NCBI GenBank assembly: GCA_964530335.1
Contig: CAZGYG010000019.1
Span: forward strand, 1 to 40,013
Origin: VGDP01 sp964530335
GTDB lineage: Bacteria > Pseudomonadota > Alphaproteobacteria > SP197
Length of the DNA: 40,013 nt
Reading direction: 5' to 3'
Positions 1-7,658 of the stretch are shown here, in pieces (the first letter of the stretch is position 1; every line of letters begins with the position of its first letter). A model generated the notes under the pieces. That model worked only from the letters and a program-made list of their open reading frames with translations. It was not told the DNA's origin and made no database searches. The translations under genes and the position numbers were made by a program.

Positions 1-2
1 GG

Positions 3-53
3 CTGGGGCGGTTCCACGACGGTTCGCCGATCACGGCCAACAACGTGGTGTAG
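3..53 (+). CDS. 3' end of an unidentified gene (partial)
   Basis: The only open plus-strand frame that ends in a stop at the window's left edge reads LGRFHDGSPITANNVV and terminates with TAG at 51-53. The composition is protein-like, but 16 residues are too few to name a family. It is followed by about 25 bases and then a palindromic repeat, as expected downstream of a gene end. Confidence 0.35.
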   Translation: MGRFHDGSPITANNVV

Positions 54-79
54 GGCGCCGCTGAAAGACCCTCATGACA

Positions 80-246
80 GTCATCGCGAGCCGCCGCAGG
101 CGGCGTGCCGATCCAGGATTGCAAGGGCTCGTGCGATTGCCCTGGGTCGCCACGGCCCGCCTTCGCGAAGCCCGCCTTCACGCACCGTAGTGGCGGCTCC
201 ACGCTTCGGCGGGCGAAGGAAGGTCGCCTCGCTCCCTCGCGACGAC
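80..246 (+). repeat. Palindromic cloverleaf-type element, copy 1 (long, diverged)
   Basis: The element begins GTCATCGCGA (80-89) and ends TCGCGACGAC (237-246), which are inverted copies with one mismatch. Inside it are a first hairpin, GCCGCC-GCA-GGCGGC (90-104), and a central stem, GTGCCGATCCAGG (105-117) against CCTGGGTCGCCAC (141-153). The third arm is longer than in the other copies (about 154-236). It lies between the partial gene at the left edge and the end of the ThDP enzyme gene. The rest of 54-299 holds no gene that I can see. Confidence 0.6.
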
Positions 247-299
247 GGAGCAGATGGCTTATTTGACACCCTACTGACGCGCTGATCGAACGGGCCCGG

Positions 300-1913
300 T
301 CAGTCCAGGTAACCGGCGTCCTCGCGGACTTCGATGACGGTCGGAGCATCGTGCTCGCGGGCCGCGACGAGCGCTTGCGCGAATCCGTCCAGGGAATCGG
401 GGCGCTCGGCACGGCAGCCGAACGCGCGGGCGAGCATGAGGAAGTCCGGGTTGCGCAGATCGACGCCGATCTCCGGGTCGCCCTTCGCCCGCATGTCGTC
501 CTTGATCTGGCCGTAGGCATCGTTGTTCCACAGCACGACGGCGAGCGGCAGCTTGTGGTCGACCGCGGTCGCCAACTCCTGCGCGGTGAACAGGAATCCG
601 CCATCGCCCACGATGACCGCCCCTGTCCGCTCCGGCGCCGCGAGCCTGGCGCCGATGGCGGCGGGCAGCGCGAAGCCGAGCGTGCCGTAGCCGACCGGGA
701 AGAACCAACTGCGCGGCCTGAGGCACGGGAACCAGGCGTTGCCCGTGTAGGCAAGCTGGGTCGAATCGGCGGCGACGAAGGCGTCGTCCGGCAGCGCCGC
801 GCGCATCGCCTCGAGCACCTTGACGTGGCGGCGCTGCTTGGGCACCAGGGTCGCCCGGTTCTCCGATCTGCGTTCGGCAAGCCCGTCGCCGCCCGCGTAC
901 CCCGGCGGCTCGTTCGGCATTGGCCCCAGTTCGTCGAGCAAGGCCGCGAGCCCGGCGCCCGCGTCGCCCAGGAGCGCCACCTCGGCCGGGTAGTCGCGGA
1001 CCACGGACGTGGCGTCGATGTCGAGCCGGATGAGCTTGCCGCCGAGCGCGAGCCTGGGCGTCATCCAGTGGTCGGTCGGCGCGATCTCGGTGCCGACCGC
1101 CAGGACCACGTCGGCGCCGGCCAGCACGGCGCGCGTGCCCGGCAGTCGGAGCGTCGCCCCGAGCGCGAGCGCGTGGGCGTCGGCCACGATGCCCTTGCCG
1201 CCGCGCGAGGTCACGACGGCGGCGCCGATGCGCTCGGCGAGGCGCTGGACCAGCGCCGCGCACGCTTGCGCGCCACCGCCCGCGAGAATCACCGGCCGTT
1301 CCGACTTGGCCAGCAGGGCCGCCGCGCGCCCGATCGCGGCGCTGTCCGGCACGGGCGGGGCCGGCGGCACGCGGGCCGCGGGCACGAACCCGGCCGGCTC
1401 GGCGAGCACGTCGATCGGCACGGCGATGTGGGCGGGGCGCGGCCGGCCGGACGCGAACATGGCGAAGGCGCGCGCGATGAGCTCGGCCGCCTCCGCGATG
1501 CCGAACGCGGTCGCGCTGAAGCCGGTCAGCGCCGCCATGGCGGCCTGTTGCGAGGGAAGCTCGTGCAGATCGCCGCGGCCCATGCCGAGGTCGCGCCGGG
1601 CGTTGACGCTGGACACGACGAGCACGGGCGAGGATTCCGCGTAGGCCTCGGCGATCGCGGTCGCGGCGTTGGTGACGCCCGGGCCGGTGATGAGGACGCA
1701 GACCCCGGGCCGGCCGCTGATCCGGGCGTAACCGTCGGCCATGAACCCGGCGCCCTGCTCGTGGCGGACCGCGATATGGCGCAGGCCGGCGCGCGCGATG
1801 CCGCGATAGAATTCGAGCGTATGGACGCCCGGGATGCCGAACACCGTGTCCACGCCCCAGGCGCGGAGCGCCGCCATGATGGCCTCGCCGCAGGTCAGCC
1901 CCGTCTCGCCCAT
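300..1913 (-). CDS. Thiamine diphosphate-dependent enzyme (acetolactate synthase / 2-oxoacid decarboxylase family)
   Basis: The 537-residue protein has the three-domain layout of the ThDP family. An N-terminal PYR domain carries the catalytic glutamate in HEQGAGF (Glu52). A central domain spans about 190-330. The C-terminal PP domain has the cofactor motif GDGG (436-439) followed by NND (463-465). It most resembles acetolactate-synthase-like enzymes and the 5-guanidino-2-oxopentanoate decarboxylase (AruI) group. A true biosynthetic IlvB is unlikely because no small regulatory subunit gene is adjacent. The frame continues upstream to a TTG at 1946, but the ATG at 1913 has GGAGGT placed 5 bases before it, so I chose it. 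The gene is divergent from the CocE-type hydrolase. The substrate cannot be determined. Confidence 0.85.
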   Translation of the reverse strand: MGETGLTCGEAIMAALRAWGVDTVFGIPGVHTLEFYRGIARAGLRHIAVRHEQGAGFMADGYARISGRPGVCVLITGPGVTNAATAIAEAYAESSPVLVVSSVNARRDLGMGRGDLHELPSQQAAMAALTGFSATAFGIAEAAELIARAFAMFASGRPRPAHIAVPIDVLAEPAGFVPAARVPPAPPVPDSAAIGRAAALLAKSERPVILAGGGAQACAALVQRLAERIGAAVVTSRGGKGIVADAHALALGATLRLPGTRAVLAGADVVLAVGTEIAPTDHWMTPRLALGGKLIRLDIDATSVVRDYPAEVALLGDAGAGLAALLDELGPMPNEPPGYAGGDGLAERRSENRATLVPKQRRHVKVLEAMRAALPDDAFVAADSTQLAYTGNAWFPCLRPRSWFFPVGYGTLGFALPAAIGARLAAPERTGAVIVGDGGFLFTAQELATAVDHKLPLAVVLWNNDAYGQIKDDMRAKGDPEIGVDLRNPDFLMLARAFGCRAERPDSLDGFAQALVAAREHDAPTVIEVREDAGYLD

Positions 1914-2028
1914 CGGCCACCTCCGGCTTTCCCATAGCGTCCTCAATCCAAAAGAACAACGGCGCGATGGTGACGGCGCGCGATCGGCGCTAGGTTTGCC
2001 GCCGTGAATGAGGAATCACGGTCCCGCG

Positions 2029-4050
2029 ATGAAGGCCGTCACCGACCTGCCGCGCAGGGTGCGCGAGATCGAGAACCTGTGGATACCCGTGCGCGACGGA
2101 ACCCGGCTCGCCGCGCGCGTCTGGCTGCCCGACGACGCCGAGCGCGACCCGGTGCCCGCGATCGTCGAGTACATCCCCTACCGCAAGCGCGACTTCACCG
2201 CGTTCGGCGATTCCTTCACCCACCCGTGGTTCGCCGGGCACGGCTATGCGTCGATCCGCCTGGATATCCGGGGCAGCGGCGATTCCGACGGCGTGCTCGA
2301 GGACGAGTACCTGCCGATCGAGCAACAGGACATGCTCGATGCCCTGGCCTGGATCGCGGCCCAGCCGTGGTGCACGGGCAAGATCGGCATGATGGGCATC
2401 TCGTGGGGCGGGTTCAATTCGCTCCAGGTCGCGGCGCTCCGCCCGCCCCAGCTCAAGGCCATCGTCACCCTGTGCTCGACCGACGATCGCTACGCGACCG
2501 ACGTCCACGTCATGGGCGGCTGCCTGCTCAAGGATGGCATAAGCTGGGGCTCGGGCATCTTCAGCGTCATCCCGCGCCCGCCCGACCCGCTGATCTCGGG
2601 GCCCGGCTGGCGCGACAAGTGGCATCGCCGGCTCGAAGGTGCGTCGGTGCCGCTGATCACCTGGTTGCGGCACCAGCACCGCGACGCCTACTGGAAGCAC
2701 GGCTCGGTCTGCGAGGACTACGGCGCGATCGAGTGCGCGGTTTACGCCGTGGGCGGCTGGGTCGACGGCTACTCCAACGCGATCCTGCGCCTGCTCGCCA
2801 ACCTGAAGGCGCCGTGCAAGGGCCTGATCGGGCCGTGGACCCACACGTATCCGCACCTCGGCGTGCCGGGCGAGCCCGTCGGCTTCCTGCAAGAAACGCT
2901 GCGCTGGTGGGACCATTGGCTCAAGGGCGTCGACAACGGCATCATGGCGGAGCCTCGACTCCACGTCTGGATGCAGGAGCGCATCCGGCCCGATGCGTCC
3001 ATGCCCGATAGCCCCGGCCATTGGATCGCCGAGCCGGCCTGGCCGGCGCCGGGCATCCGGCCGCGGACCTTCGCCCTGAACCCCGGACGGCTGACCGCGA
3101 CGCCCAAGCCCGAGACCGCGCTCGCCGTCCGGTCGCCCCAGACCACCGGCTCCGAGGCCGGGGAGTGGTGCCCGCTCGATTCCGGCGGCAACGCGCCCGA
3201 GTTCCAGACCGATCAGCGCCCGGACGACGGCCGCTCGCTCTGCTTCGACAGCCTGCCGCTCGCCGAACGCCTGGCGATCCTGGGCGCCCCGGTGGTCGAG
3301 CTCGAGGTCAGCGTCGACCGGCCCCAGGCGTTCCTGTGCGCGCGGCTGTGCGACGTGGCGCCGGACGGCGCCTCGACCCGCGTCAGCTTCGGCCTGCTCA
3401 ACCTGGCCCACCGCGACAGCCACGAGCACCCGACGCCGCTGGAGCCCGGCCGCCGCTATCGCGTGCGCATCGCCCTCGACGACACGGCGTACGCCTTCGT
3501 GCCGGGGCACCGGATGCGGCTGGCGCTGTCCACGGCCTATTGGCCGATGGTGTGGCCTTCGCCCGAAGCCGCTACCGTCACCGTCCATACCGGCGTCAGC
3601 ACGCTCACCTTGCCGGTGCGCCCGCCCAGGCCCGAGGACGGCCGCGTGCCCTTCCCGCCGGCCGAGGCGACGGCGCCGCTGGCCCGCACCTACCTCAAGC
3701 CGCCCACGACCGCACGCGGCGTCGCGCACGATTTCGCCAGCGGGCTGTCGGTGTTCACCCACGAGGAAGACCGCGGCGTCTACCGGCTCGACGCCATCGA
3801 CCTGACGCTGGGCTATCTGGCGATCGAACGTTCGACGATCGCGGAACAGGACCCCACCGCCGCGCGGACCGAGATGGTGCGCAAGGTCTCGCTGTCGCGC
3901 GGCGACTGGTCCACGCGCGTCGAGACGTTGATCGAGGTGACGTGCGACGTGACCCACTTCCACGTCACGGCGCGGCTCGAGGCCTTCGAGGGCGAGAGTC
4001 GCATCTTCGCGCGGGATTGGCGCGAAACGATTCCCCGGGACATGATGTGA
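2029..4050 (+). CDS. CocE/NonD family hydrolase (peptidase S15 / X-Pro dipeptidyl-peptidase fold)
   Basis: An alpha/beta hydrolase of 673 residues. The S15 domain contains the nucleophile elbow GISWGG, whose serine codon is at 2401-2403. Strands typical of the family precede it (LDIRGSGDSDG). A PepX C-terminal jelly-roll-like domain covers roughly residues 320-550 and is followed by about 110 further residues. Members hydrolyse esters or amides (cocaine esterase, glutaryl acylases, X-Pro peptidases); the natural substrate here is unknown. The start is uncertain. An ATG at 2008 in the same frame would add seven residues but has no Shine-Dalgarno, while the ATG at 2029 has AGGA about 14 bases upstream. 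The gene is divergent from the ThDP enzyme gene and followed by a 231-base palindrome-rich spacer. Confidence 0.85.
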   Translation: MKAVTDLPRRVREIENLWIPVRDGTRLAARVWLPDDAERDPVPAIVEYIPYRKRDFTAFGDSFTHPWFAGHGYASIRLDIRGSGDSDGVLEDEYLPIEQQDMLDALAWIAAQPWCTGKIGMMGISWGGFNSLQVAALRPPQLKAIVTLCSTDDRYATDVHVMGGCLLKDGISWGSGIFSVIPRPPDPLISGPGWRDKWHRRLEGASVPLITWLRHQHRDAYWKHGSVCEDYGAIECAVYAVGGWVDGYSNAILRLLANLKAPCKGLIGPWTHTYPHLGVPGEPVGFLQETLRWWDHWLKGVDNGIMAEPRLHVWMQERIRPDASMPDSPGHWIAEPAWPAPGIRPRTFALNPGRLTATPKPETALAVRSPQTTGSEAGEWCPLDSGGNAPEFQTDQRPDDGRSLCFDSLPLAERLAILGAPVVELEVSVDRPQAFLCARLCDVAPDGASTRVSFGLLNLAHRDSHEHPTPLEPGRRYRVRIALDDTAYAFVPGHRMRLALSTAYWPMVWPSPEAATVTVHTGVSTLTLPVRPPRPEDGRVPFPPAEATAPLARTYLKPPTTARGVAHDFASGLSVFTHEEDRGVYRLDAIDLTLGYLAIERSTIAEQDPTAARTEMVRKVSLSRGDWSTRVETLIEVTCDVTHFHVTARLEAFEGESRIFARDWRETIPRDMM

Positions 4051-4109
4051 CCATGGCCAGGGCAAGTTTCGGTCCCATGGGATCGCCAGGTGCACGACGC
4101 CGTTTGCGG

Positions 4110-4218
4110 TTCGAGACGGCGCTTCGCGTTGGGGCGGGGGCAACCGCCCCAACGCCTCACCGCGAACGGCTGTTTTTTGGACCGTTCGCCCTGAGGAGGG
4201 CCGAAGGCCCGTCTCGAA
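4110..4218. repeat. Nested intergenic palindromes
   Basis: An outer inverted repeat, TTCGAGACGG (4110-4119) and CCGTCTCGAA (4209-4218), encloses two hairpins. One is GCGTTGGGGCGG (4126-4137) paired perfectly with CCGCCCCAACGC (4144-4155) around a 6-base loop. The other is GCGAACGG (4162-4169) paired with CCGTTCGC (4182-4189) around a T-rich loop. It separates the hydrolase gene from the MttB-like gene and could act as a terminator or RNA-stability element. It differs from the cloverleaf repeat family found elsewhere in this window. Confidence 0.6.
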
Positions 4219-4281
4219 GGGCGGATGGTGCACGGTTCCAGGTGATCGGCATGCGCTCTAAATCGAATCGGAAGGCATCCC

Positions 4282-5805
4282 ATGTCGCGTGAAATGTCGC
4301 GTCAGCGCTCCCGCCGGGGATCGACGGGCATCAAGCAGCCCCCTTGGCGGCGGCTTCGGAACCCCTACCGGCCGATCGAGGTGCTGAGCGCGGACGAGCT
4401 CGAGGCGATCCACGAGGCCTCGCTCGACGTGCTCGAAAACCACGGCATCGAGTTCCTGAGCGACGGCGCGCTCGACCGGCTGGCCAAGGCCGGCGCCAAG
4501 GTCGACCGCGCGACCAGGATCGTGCGCTTCGACCGCGGGCTCGTGCTCGAGCAGGTGGCGCTGGCGCCGGCGACGTTCACGCTCACGCCGCTGCGCCCGG
4601 AACGGGCCGTCACCTTCGGCGCCAACCACATCAACTTCGGCTCGGTCGGCGGGCCGCCCAACGTGACCGACCTGGACCGCGGCCGGCGTCCGGGCAATTT
4701 CGCCGACCTGTGCGACGTGGTGCGCGTCATCCAAAGCCTCGACGTCGTCCACGTGCTGGGCGGCATCGCGGTCGCGCCGATCGATCTCGACGCCGAGACC
4801 CGGCATCTGGACTGCGCCTATGCGTTCCTGACGTTGTGCGATCGCGTCTGGCACGCGACCGGGCTGGGCCGTCATCGCGCCGCCGACGCGGTCGACATGA
4901 TGTGCGTGGCGCGCGGGGTGGACCGCGACGCCCTGGCGCGCCAGCCCAGCCTGCTCACCACGATCAACGCCAACTCGCCCCGCCGCTACGACGGCCCGAT
5001 GCTCGACGGGCTCGAGGAGATGGCCGGCGCGGGCCAGGCGGTCTCGATCACGCCGTTCACGCTGCTCGGCGCCATGAGCCCGGTCACCATCGCCGGGGCG
5101 CTCACCCAGCAGAACGCCGAGGCCCTGGCCGGCATCGCCTATGTCCAGCTCGTGCGCCCGGGCAATCCGGTGTTCTACGGCGGCTTCACCTCGAACGTGG
5201 ACATGAAGACCGGCGCGCCCGCTTTCGGCACGCCCGAATACGCCAAGGCCGTGCTCGCCGGCGGCCAGCTCGCCCGCCGCTACGGCCTGCCGTACCGCTC
5301 GAGCAACGTCAACGCCTCTAACGACGTCGACGCCCAGGCCGCCTACGAATCCGAGATGTCGATCTGGGCCGCGGTCATGGGTCATGCCAACCTGGTCCAC
5401 CATGGCGTCGGCTGGCTCGAAGGCGGGCTCACCGCGTCGTTCGAGAAGCTCGTGCTCGACGCCGAGATGCTCCAGATGATGGCGGCGTTCATGGACCCGA
5501 TCGACGTGTCGAAGGACTCGCTCGCCGTCGACGCCATCGGCGGCGTGCCGCCCGGCGGGCACTTCTTCGGCGCGGCCCATACGCTCGAGCGCTACGAAAC
5601 CGCGTTCTACGCGCCGCTGGTGTCCGACTGGCGCAACTTCGAAACCTGGCGCGAGGCCGGCGCGCTCAACGCCACCCAACGCGCCAACGCCATCTGGAAG
5701 GAACTCCTGCGCGCCTACACGCCGCCGGCGATCGACCCGGCGGTGGACGAGGCGCTGCGTGCGTTCATGGCGCGGCGCAAGCGCGAGCTTGCATCGGCGG
5801 CGTGA
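4282..5805 (+). CDS. Trimethylamine methyltransferase (MttB) superfamily protein, non-pyrrolysine type
   Basis: A 507-residue protein with the MttB TIM-barrel signature. Pyrrolysine-containing MttB transfers a methyl group from trimethylamine to a corrinoid protein. Non-pyrrolysine relatives include glycine betaine methyltransferase (MtgB). Here the region matching the pyrrolysine site (about residues 341-354, NVNASNDVDAQAA) is read without any in-frame TAG, so it belongs to the non-Pyl group. No corrinoid protein or corrinoid-reactivation gene is visible in the window, so the methyl acceptor is open. GGAAGG lies 6 bases before the ATG. The stop overlaps the ATG of the following Rieske remnant (TGATG at 5803-5807), suggesting an ancestral MttB-Rieske operon. 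It leads the Rieske/sox cluster, so a role in quaternary-amine demethylation is inferred. Confidence 0.85.
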   Translation: MSREMSRQRSRRGSTGIKQPPWRRLRNPYRPIEVLSADELEAIHEASLDVLENHGIEFLSDGALDRLAKAGAKVDRATRIVRFDRGLVLEQVALAPATFTLTPLRPERAVTFGANHINFGSVGGPPNVTDLDRGRRPGNFADLCDVVRVIQSLDVVHVLGGIAVAPIDLDAETRHLDCAYAFLTLCDRVWHATGLGRHRAADAVDMMCVARGVDRDALARQPSLLTTINANSPRRYDGPMLDGLEEMAGAGQAVSITPFTLLGAMSPVTIAGALTQQNAEALAGIAYVQLVRPGNPVFYGGFTSNVDMKTGAPAFGTPEYAKAVLAGGQLARRYGLPYRSSNVNASNDVDAQAAYESEMSIWAAVMGHANLVHHGVGWLEGGLTASFEKLVLDAEMLQMMAAFMDPIDVSKDSLAVDAIGGVPPGGHFFGAAHTLERYETAFYAPLVSDWRNFETWREAGALNATQRANAIWKELLRAYTPPAIDPAVDEALRAFMARRKRELASAA

Positions 5806-5894
5806 TGGCGGCGATCGCCGGCGGGCTCGCCCCACCCGACCCGTTCGATCCGGCGCTTTACGCTGGCGTTCGCCGCCCGCTGCTCGAGGCCGAG
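5805..5894 (+). pseudogene. Remnant 5' end of a Rieske oxygenase gene
   Basis: Starting at the ATG that overlaps the upstream stop, codon 14 onward reads FDPALYAGVRRPLLEAE. This matches residues 8-24 of the intact Rieske oxygenase at 6519. At DNA level 5844-5894 matches 6540-6590 in 48 of 51 positions, and the differences are silent. After 5894 the similarity fades within about 20 bases, with an apparent indel, and no Rieske motif follows. The frame then reaches the N gap. Because the copies differ, this is not a simple assembly duplication. Confidence 0.75.
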
Positions 5895-5910
5895 CTCGCC
5901 GCCGACGTAG

Positions 5911-5928
5911 CGCCCCGCAAACGGGGCG
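5911..5928. other. Perfect hairpin beside the Rieske remnant
   Basis: CGCCCCG (5911-5917), loop CAAA, CGGGGCG (5922-5928). It lies just after the point where similarity to the intact Rieske gene ends, and 29 bases before the scaffold gap. It could be a terminator-like structure or an insertion scar. An ATG at 5940 (MSGSIE...) runs into the gap and may start a gene that cannot be read. Confidence 0.45.
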
Positions 5929-5957
5929 ATGGACGGACCATGAGCGGATCGATCGAG

Positions 5958-6057
5958 NNNNNNNNNNNNNNNNNNNNNNNNNNNNNNNNNNNNNNNNNNN
6001 NNNNNNNNNNNNNNNNNNNNNNNNNNNNNNNNNNNNNNNNNNNNNNNNNNNNNNNNN
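5958..6057. other. Assembly gap (100 N)
   Basis: Exactly 100 N, the conventional filler for a scaffold join of unknown size. The real distance, and any reading frame across it, is therefore undetermined. The likely upstream partner of the DUF2442 gene is hidden here. Confidence 0.98.
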
Positions 6058-6095
6058 GCCGCCTGATCGCGGAGTGGAGAAGGATCCATGGGTGA
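6058..6095 (+). CDS. 3' end of a gene hidden in the gap, probably DUF4160 family (partial)
   Basis: One frame leaving the gap reads RLIAEWRRIHG and stops with TGA at 6093-6095, overlapping the ATG (6088) of the DUF2442 gene. DUF4160 and DUF2442 proteins are commonly encoded side by side as a putative toxin-antitoxin-like pair, and many DUF4160 proteins end in a similar basic, Trp-containing helix. The assignment rests on this short tail and the neighbour, so it is tentative. Confidence 0.45.
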
Positions 6096-6522
6096 CGATG
6101 TTGAGCTCCTCATAGCCGAGGCCGAGGAACGTGGGCGCAAGGCGATCGCGACCGAACCCCGCGCCAAGTCGGCTCGCTATGACAAGGCAACGGGAAGGGT
6201 CATCGTGGACCTGACCAACGGATGCAGCTTCGCGTTCCCGGTGCACCGGGTGCAAGGGTTGGAAGGGGCCAGCGCCAAGGCACTCGCCGAGGTTGAAGTG
6301 CTCGGTCTCGGCCTGGGGTTGCATTGGGCGAGTCTCGATGTCGACCTCAGCGTGCCGGGCTTGCTCGCCGGCGTGTTCGGGACCAAGGCTTGGCTGGATC
6401 GGCGGCGCGCTGCCAAGGCCGGATCGGCGCGCACGTCCGCGAAGGCCGCGGCGGCACGACGCAACGGCGCCAAGGGCGGCCGCCCGAGGAAGGTCGCCGC
6501 GAGGTCACGACGCGGCAAATGA
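6088..6522 (+). CDS. DUF2442 domain protein (putative antitoxin-like partner of DUF4160)
   Basis: A 144-residue protein. Residues 25-105 have the DUF2442 pattern: a strand-rich VDLTNG...FAFPVHRVQGLEGA segment, then LHWASLDVDLSVPGLLAG. The last 40 residues are rich in Ala, Arg and Lys and end in GAKGGRPRK, a basic tail that could bind nucleic acid. Its ATG overlaps the end of the preceding (gap) gene, and its TGA (6520-6522) overlaps the ATG of the Rieske oxygenase (6519), so the module is translationally coupled into the catabolic operon. The molecular function of the family is not firmly established; the TA-like role is inferred from pairing. The position between a duplicated Rieske gene start suggests insertion. 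Confidence 0.75.
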   Translation: MGDDVELLIAEAEERGRKAIATEPRAKSARYDKATGRVIVDLTNGCSFAFPVHRVQGLEGASAKALAEVEVLGLGLGLHWASLDVDLSVPGLLAGVFGTKAWLDRRRAAKAGSARTSAKAAAARRNGAKGGRPRKVAARSRRGK

Positions 6523-7658
6523 CCGACGCTCGGGACCTCTTCGATCCGGCGCTTTACGCCGGGGTCCGCCGCCCGCTGCTCGAGGCCGAGACGCTGCCGG
6601 CGTGGTGCTACACCGACCCGGCGTTCTTCCGCCGCGAGGTCGCGACCATCTTCCTGAAGGTGTGGAACTTCGTCGGCCGCGCCGACCTGATCCCGAACCG
6701 GGGCGACTACACGGCCTTCGACTTCGCCGGCGTGCCTGTCGTCGTGCTGCGCGACGACGCGGGCCAGGTGCGGGCCTTCGTCAACAGTTGCCGGCACCGG
6801 GGCACCAAGATCCTCGACGGCGAGGGAACGTGCGCGGCCCTGCGTTGCCCGTACCACAGTTGGACCTACGGGCTGGACGGCCGGCTCGAGGTCGCGCCCC
6901 AGATGGACGAAACCCTCGGCTTCGACAAGCGGGACTACGCGCTCGCGCCCGTCCGCCTGGAGACCTGGGACGGCTTCCTGTTCATCAACTTCGATGCGGG
7001 CGCGCCCGACCTGGCGAGCTTCCTCGGCGACCTGCCGGCCACACTCGCGTCATACGGCTTCGCCGACATGGTGTGCACCCGGCGCGTGAGCTACGAGCTC
7101 GCGTGCAACTGGAAGCTCTATGTCGAGAACGCGATGGAGAGCTACCACGTGCCCACGGTGCACGGTCAGACCCTGCAAAAACAGAAGCGCGACATCAACC
7201 CGCCGATCGACGCGAACGGCGCCTACTGCGGGCTTTACACCCGGCACAAGGGCAGCCGGGCATTGATCGCCGGGGAAGCGGGCTTCCCCTACATCTCGAC
7301 GCTGGCGGGCGACGCCGCCGAGGGAACGTTTTACCCGCTGATCTACCCGTCCACCATGTTCGGCTGCACCTACGACTGCATGTGGTGGCTCGAGCTGCAC
7401 CCCCTGGGGCCCGACCGCACCCGGCTGATCGTCGGCTCGTGCTTTCCCCGCGCCACGGCCGCGCGCGATGACTTCGATGCCGTGGCGACGAAGTACTACC
7501 GGCGCTGGGACCTTTCGATTCCCGAGGACAACAGGATCTCGGAGCGCCAGCAGCAGGGGCTCGCCTCGCCGTTCGCCCTGCCCGGCCGATTCTCGGTCAT
7601 GGAGCCGCTGGTCCACACCATCGACAACTGGGTGCTCGATCGGGTGCTCGGCGGATGA
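6519..7658 (+). CDS. Rieske non-heme iron oxygenase, alpha subunit (GbcA/CntA-like demethylase candidate)
   Basis: A 379-residue protein. The N-terminal Rieske domain has C91-x-H93 and C110-x2-H113 for the [2Fe-2S] cluster. The C-terminal SRPBCC/ring-hydroxylating domain has the mononuclear iron ligands in NAMESYHVPTVH (His210, His215), with an acidic third ligand further on. Relatives hydroxylate aromatic rings or oxidatively demethylate quaternary amines such as glycine betaine or carnitine. The MttB-like and sarcosine oxidase neighbours favour demethylation. Such oxygenases need a ferredoxin-NAD(P)H reductase partner, and none is in this window. The ATG overlaps the DUF2442 stop, and the TGA overlaps the next ATG. 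Its first codons are duplicated at 5844-5894. Confidence 0.9.
   Translation: MTDARDLFDPALYAGVRRPLLEAETLPAWCYTDPAFFRREVATIFLKVWNFVGRADLIPNRGDYTAFDFAGVPVVVLRDDAGQVRAFVNSCRHRGTKILDGEGTCAALRCPYHSWTYGLDGRLEVAPQMDETLGFDKRDYALAPVRLETWDGFLFINFDAGAPDLASFLGDLPATLASYGFADMVCTRRVSYELACNWKLYVENAMESYHVPTVHGQTLQKQKRDINPPIDANGAYCGLYTRHKGSRALIAGEAGFPYISTLAGDAAEGTFYPLIYPSTMFGCTYDCMWWLELHPLGPDRTRLIVGSCFPRATAARDDFDAVATKYYRRWDLSIPEDNRISERQQQGLASPFALPGRFSVMEPLVHTIDNWVLDRVLGG

Noticed and set aside
300..1913. ilvB (biosynthetic acetolactate synthase)
   Set aside because: No ilvN/ilvH neighbour and the sequence looks closer to 2-oxoacid decarboxylase-like members; left as a family call.
271..1959. Long antisense and alternative-frame ORFs over the ThDP gene (and similar ones over soxA, clpA, amidase and the acyl-CoA synthetase)
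   Set aside because: They are by-products of high GC: Arg/Ala/Gly/Pro-rich, without recognisable domains, and opposite genes with clear motifs.
4282..5805. Pyrrolysine (amber readthrough) in the MttB homologue
   Set aside because: No in-frame TAG occurs in the gene; the segment equivalent to the Pyl site is ordinary sense sequence.
5802..6095. A single protein reading across the N gap from the Rieske remnant to RLIAEWRRIHG
   Set aside because: The 100 N are a placeholder of unknown true length, so the frame continuity is meaningless.
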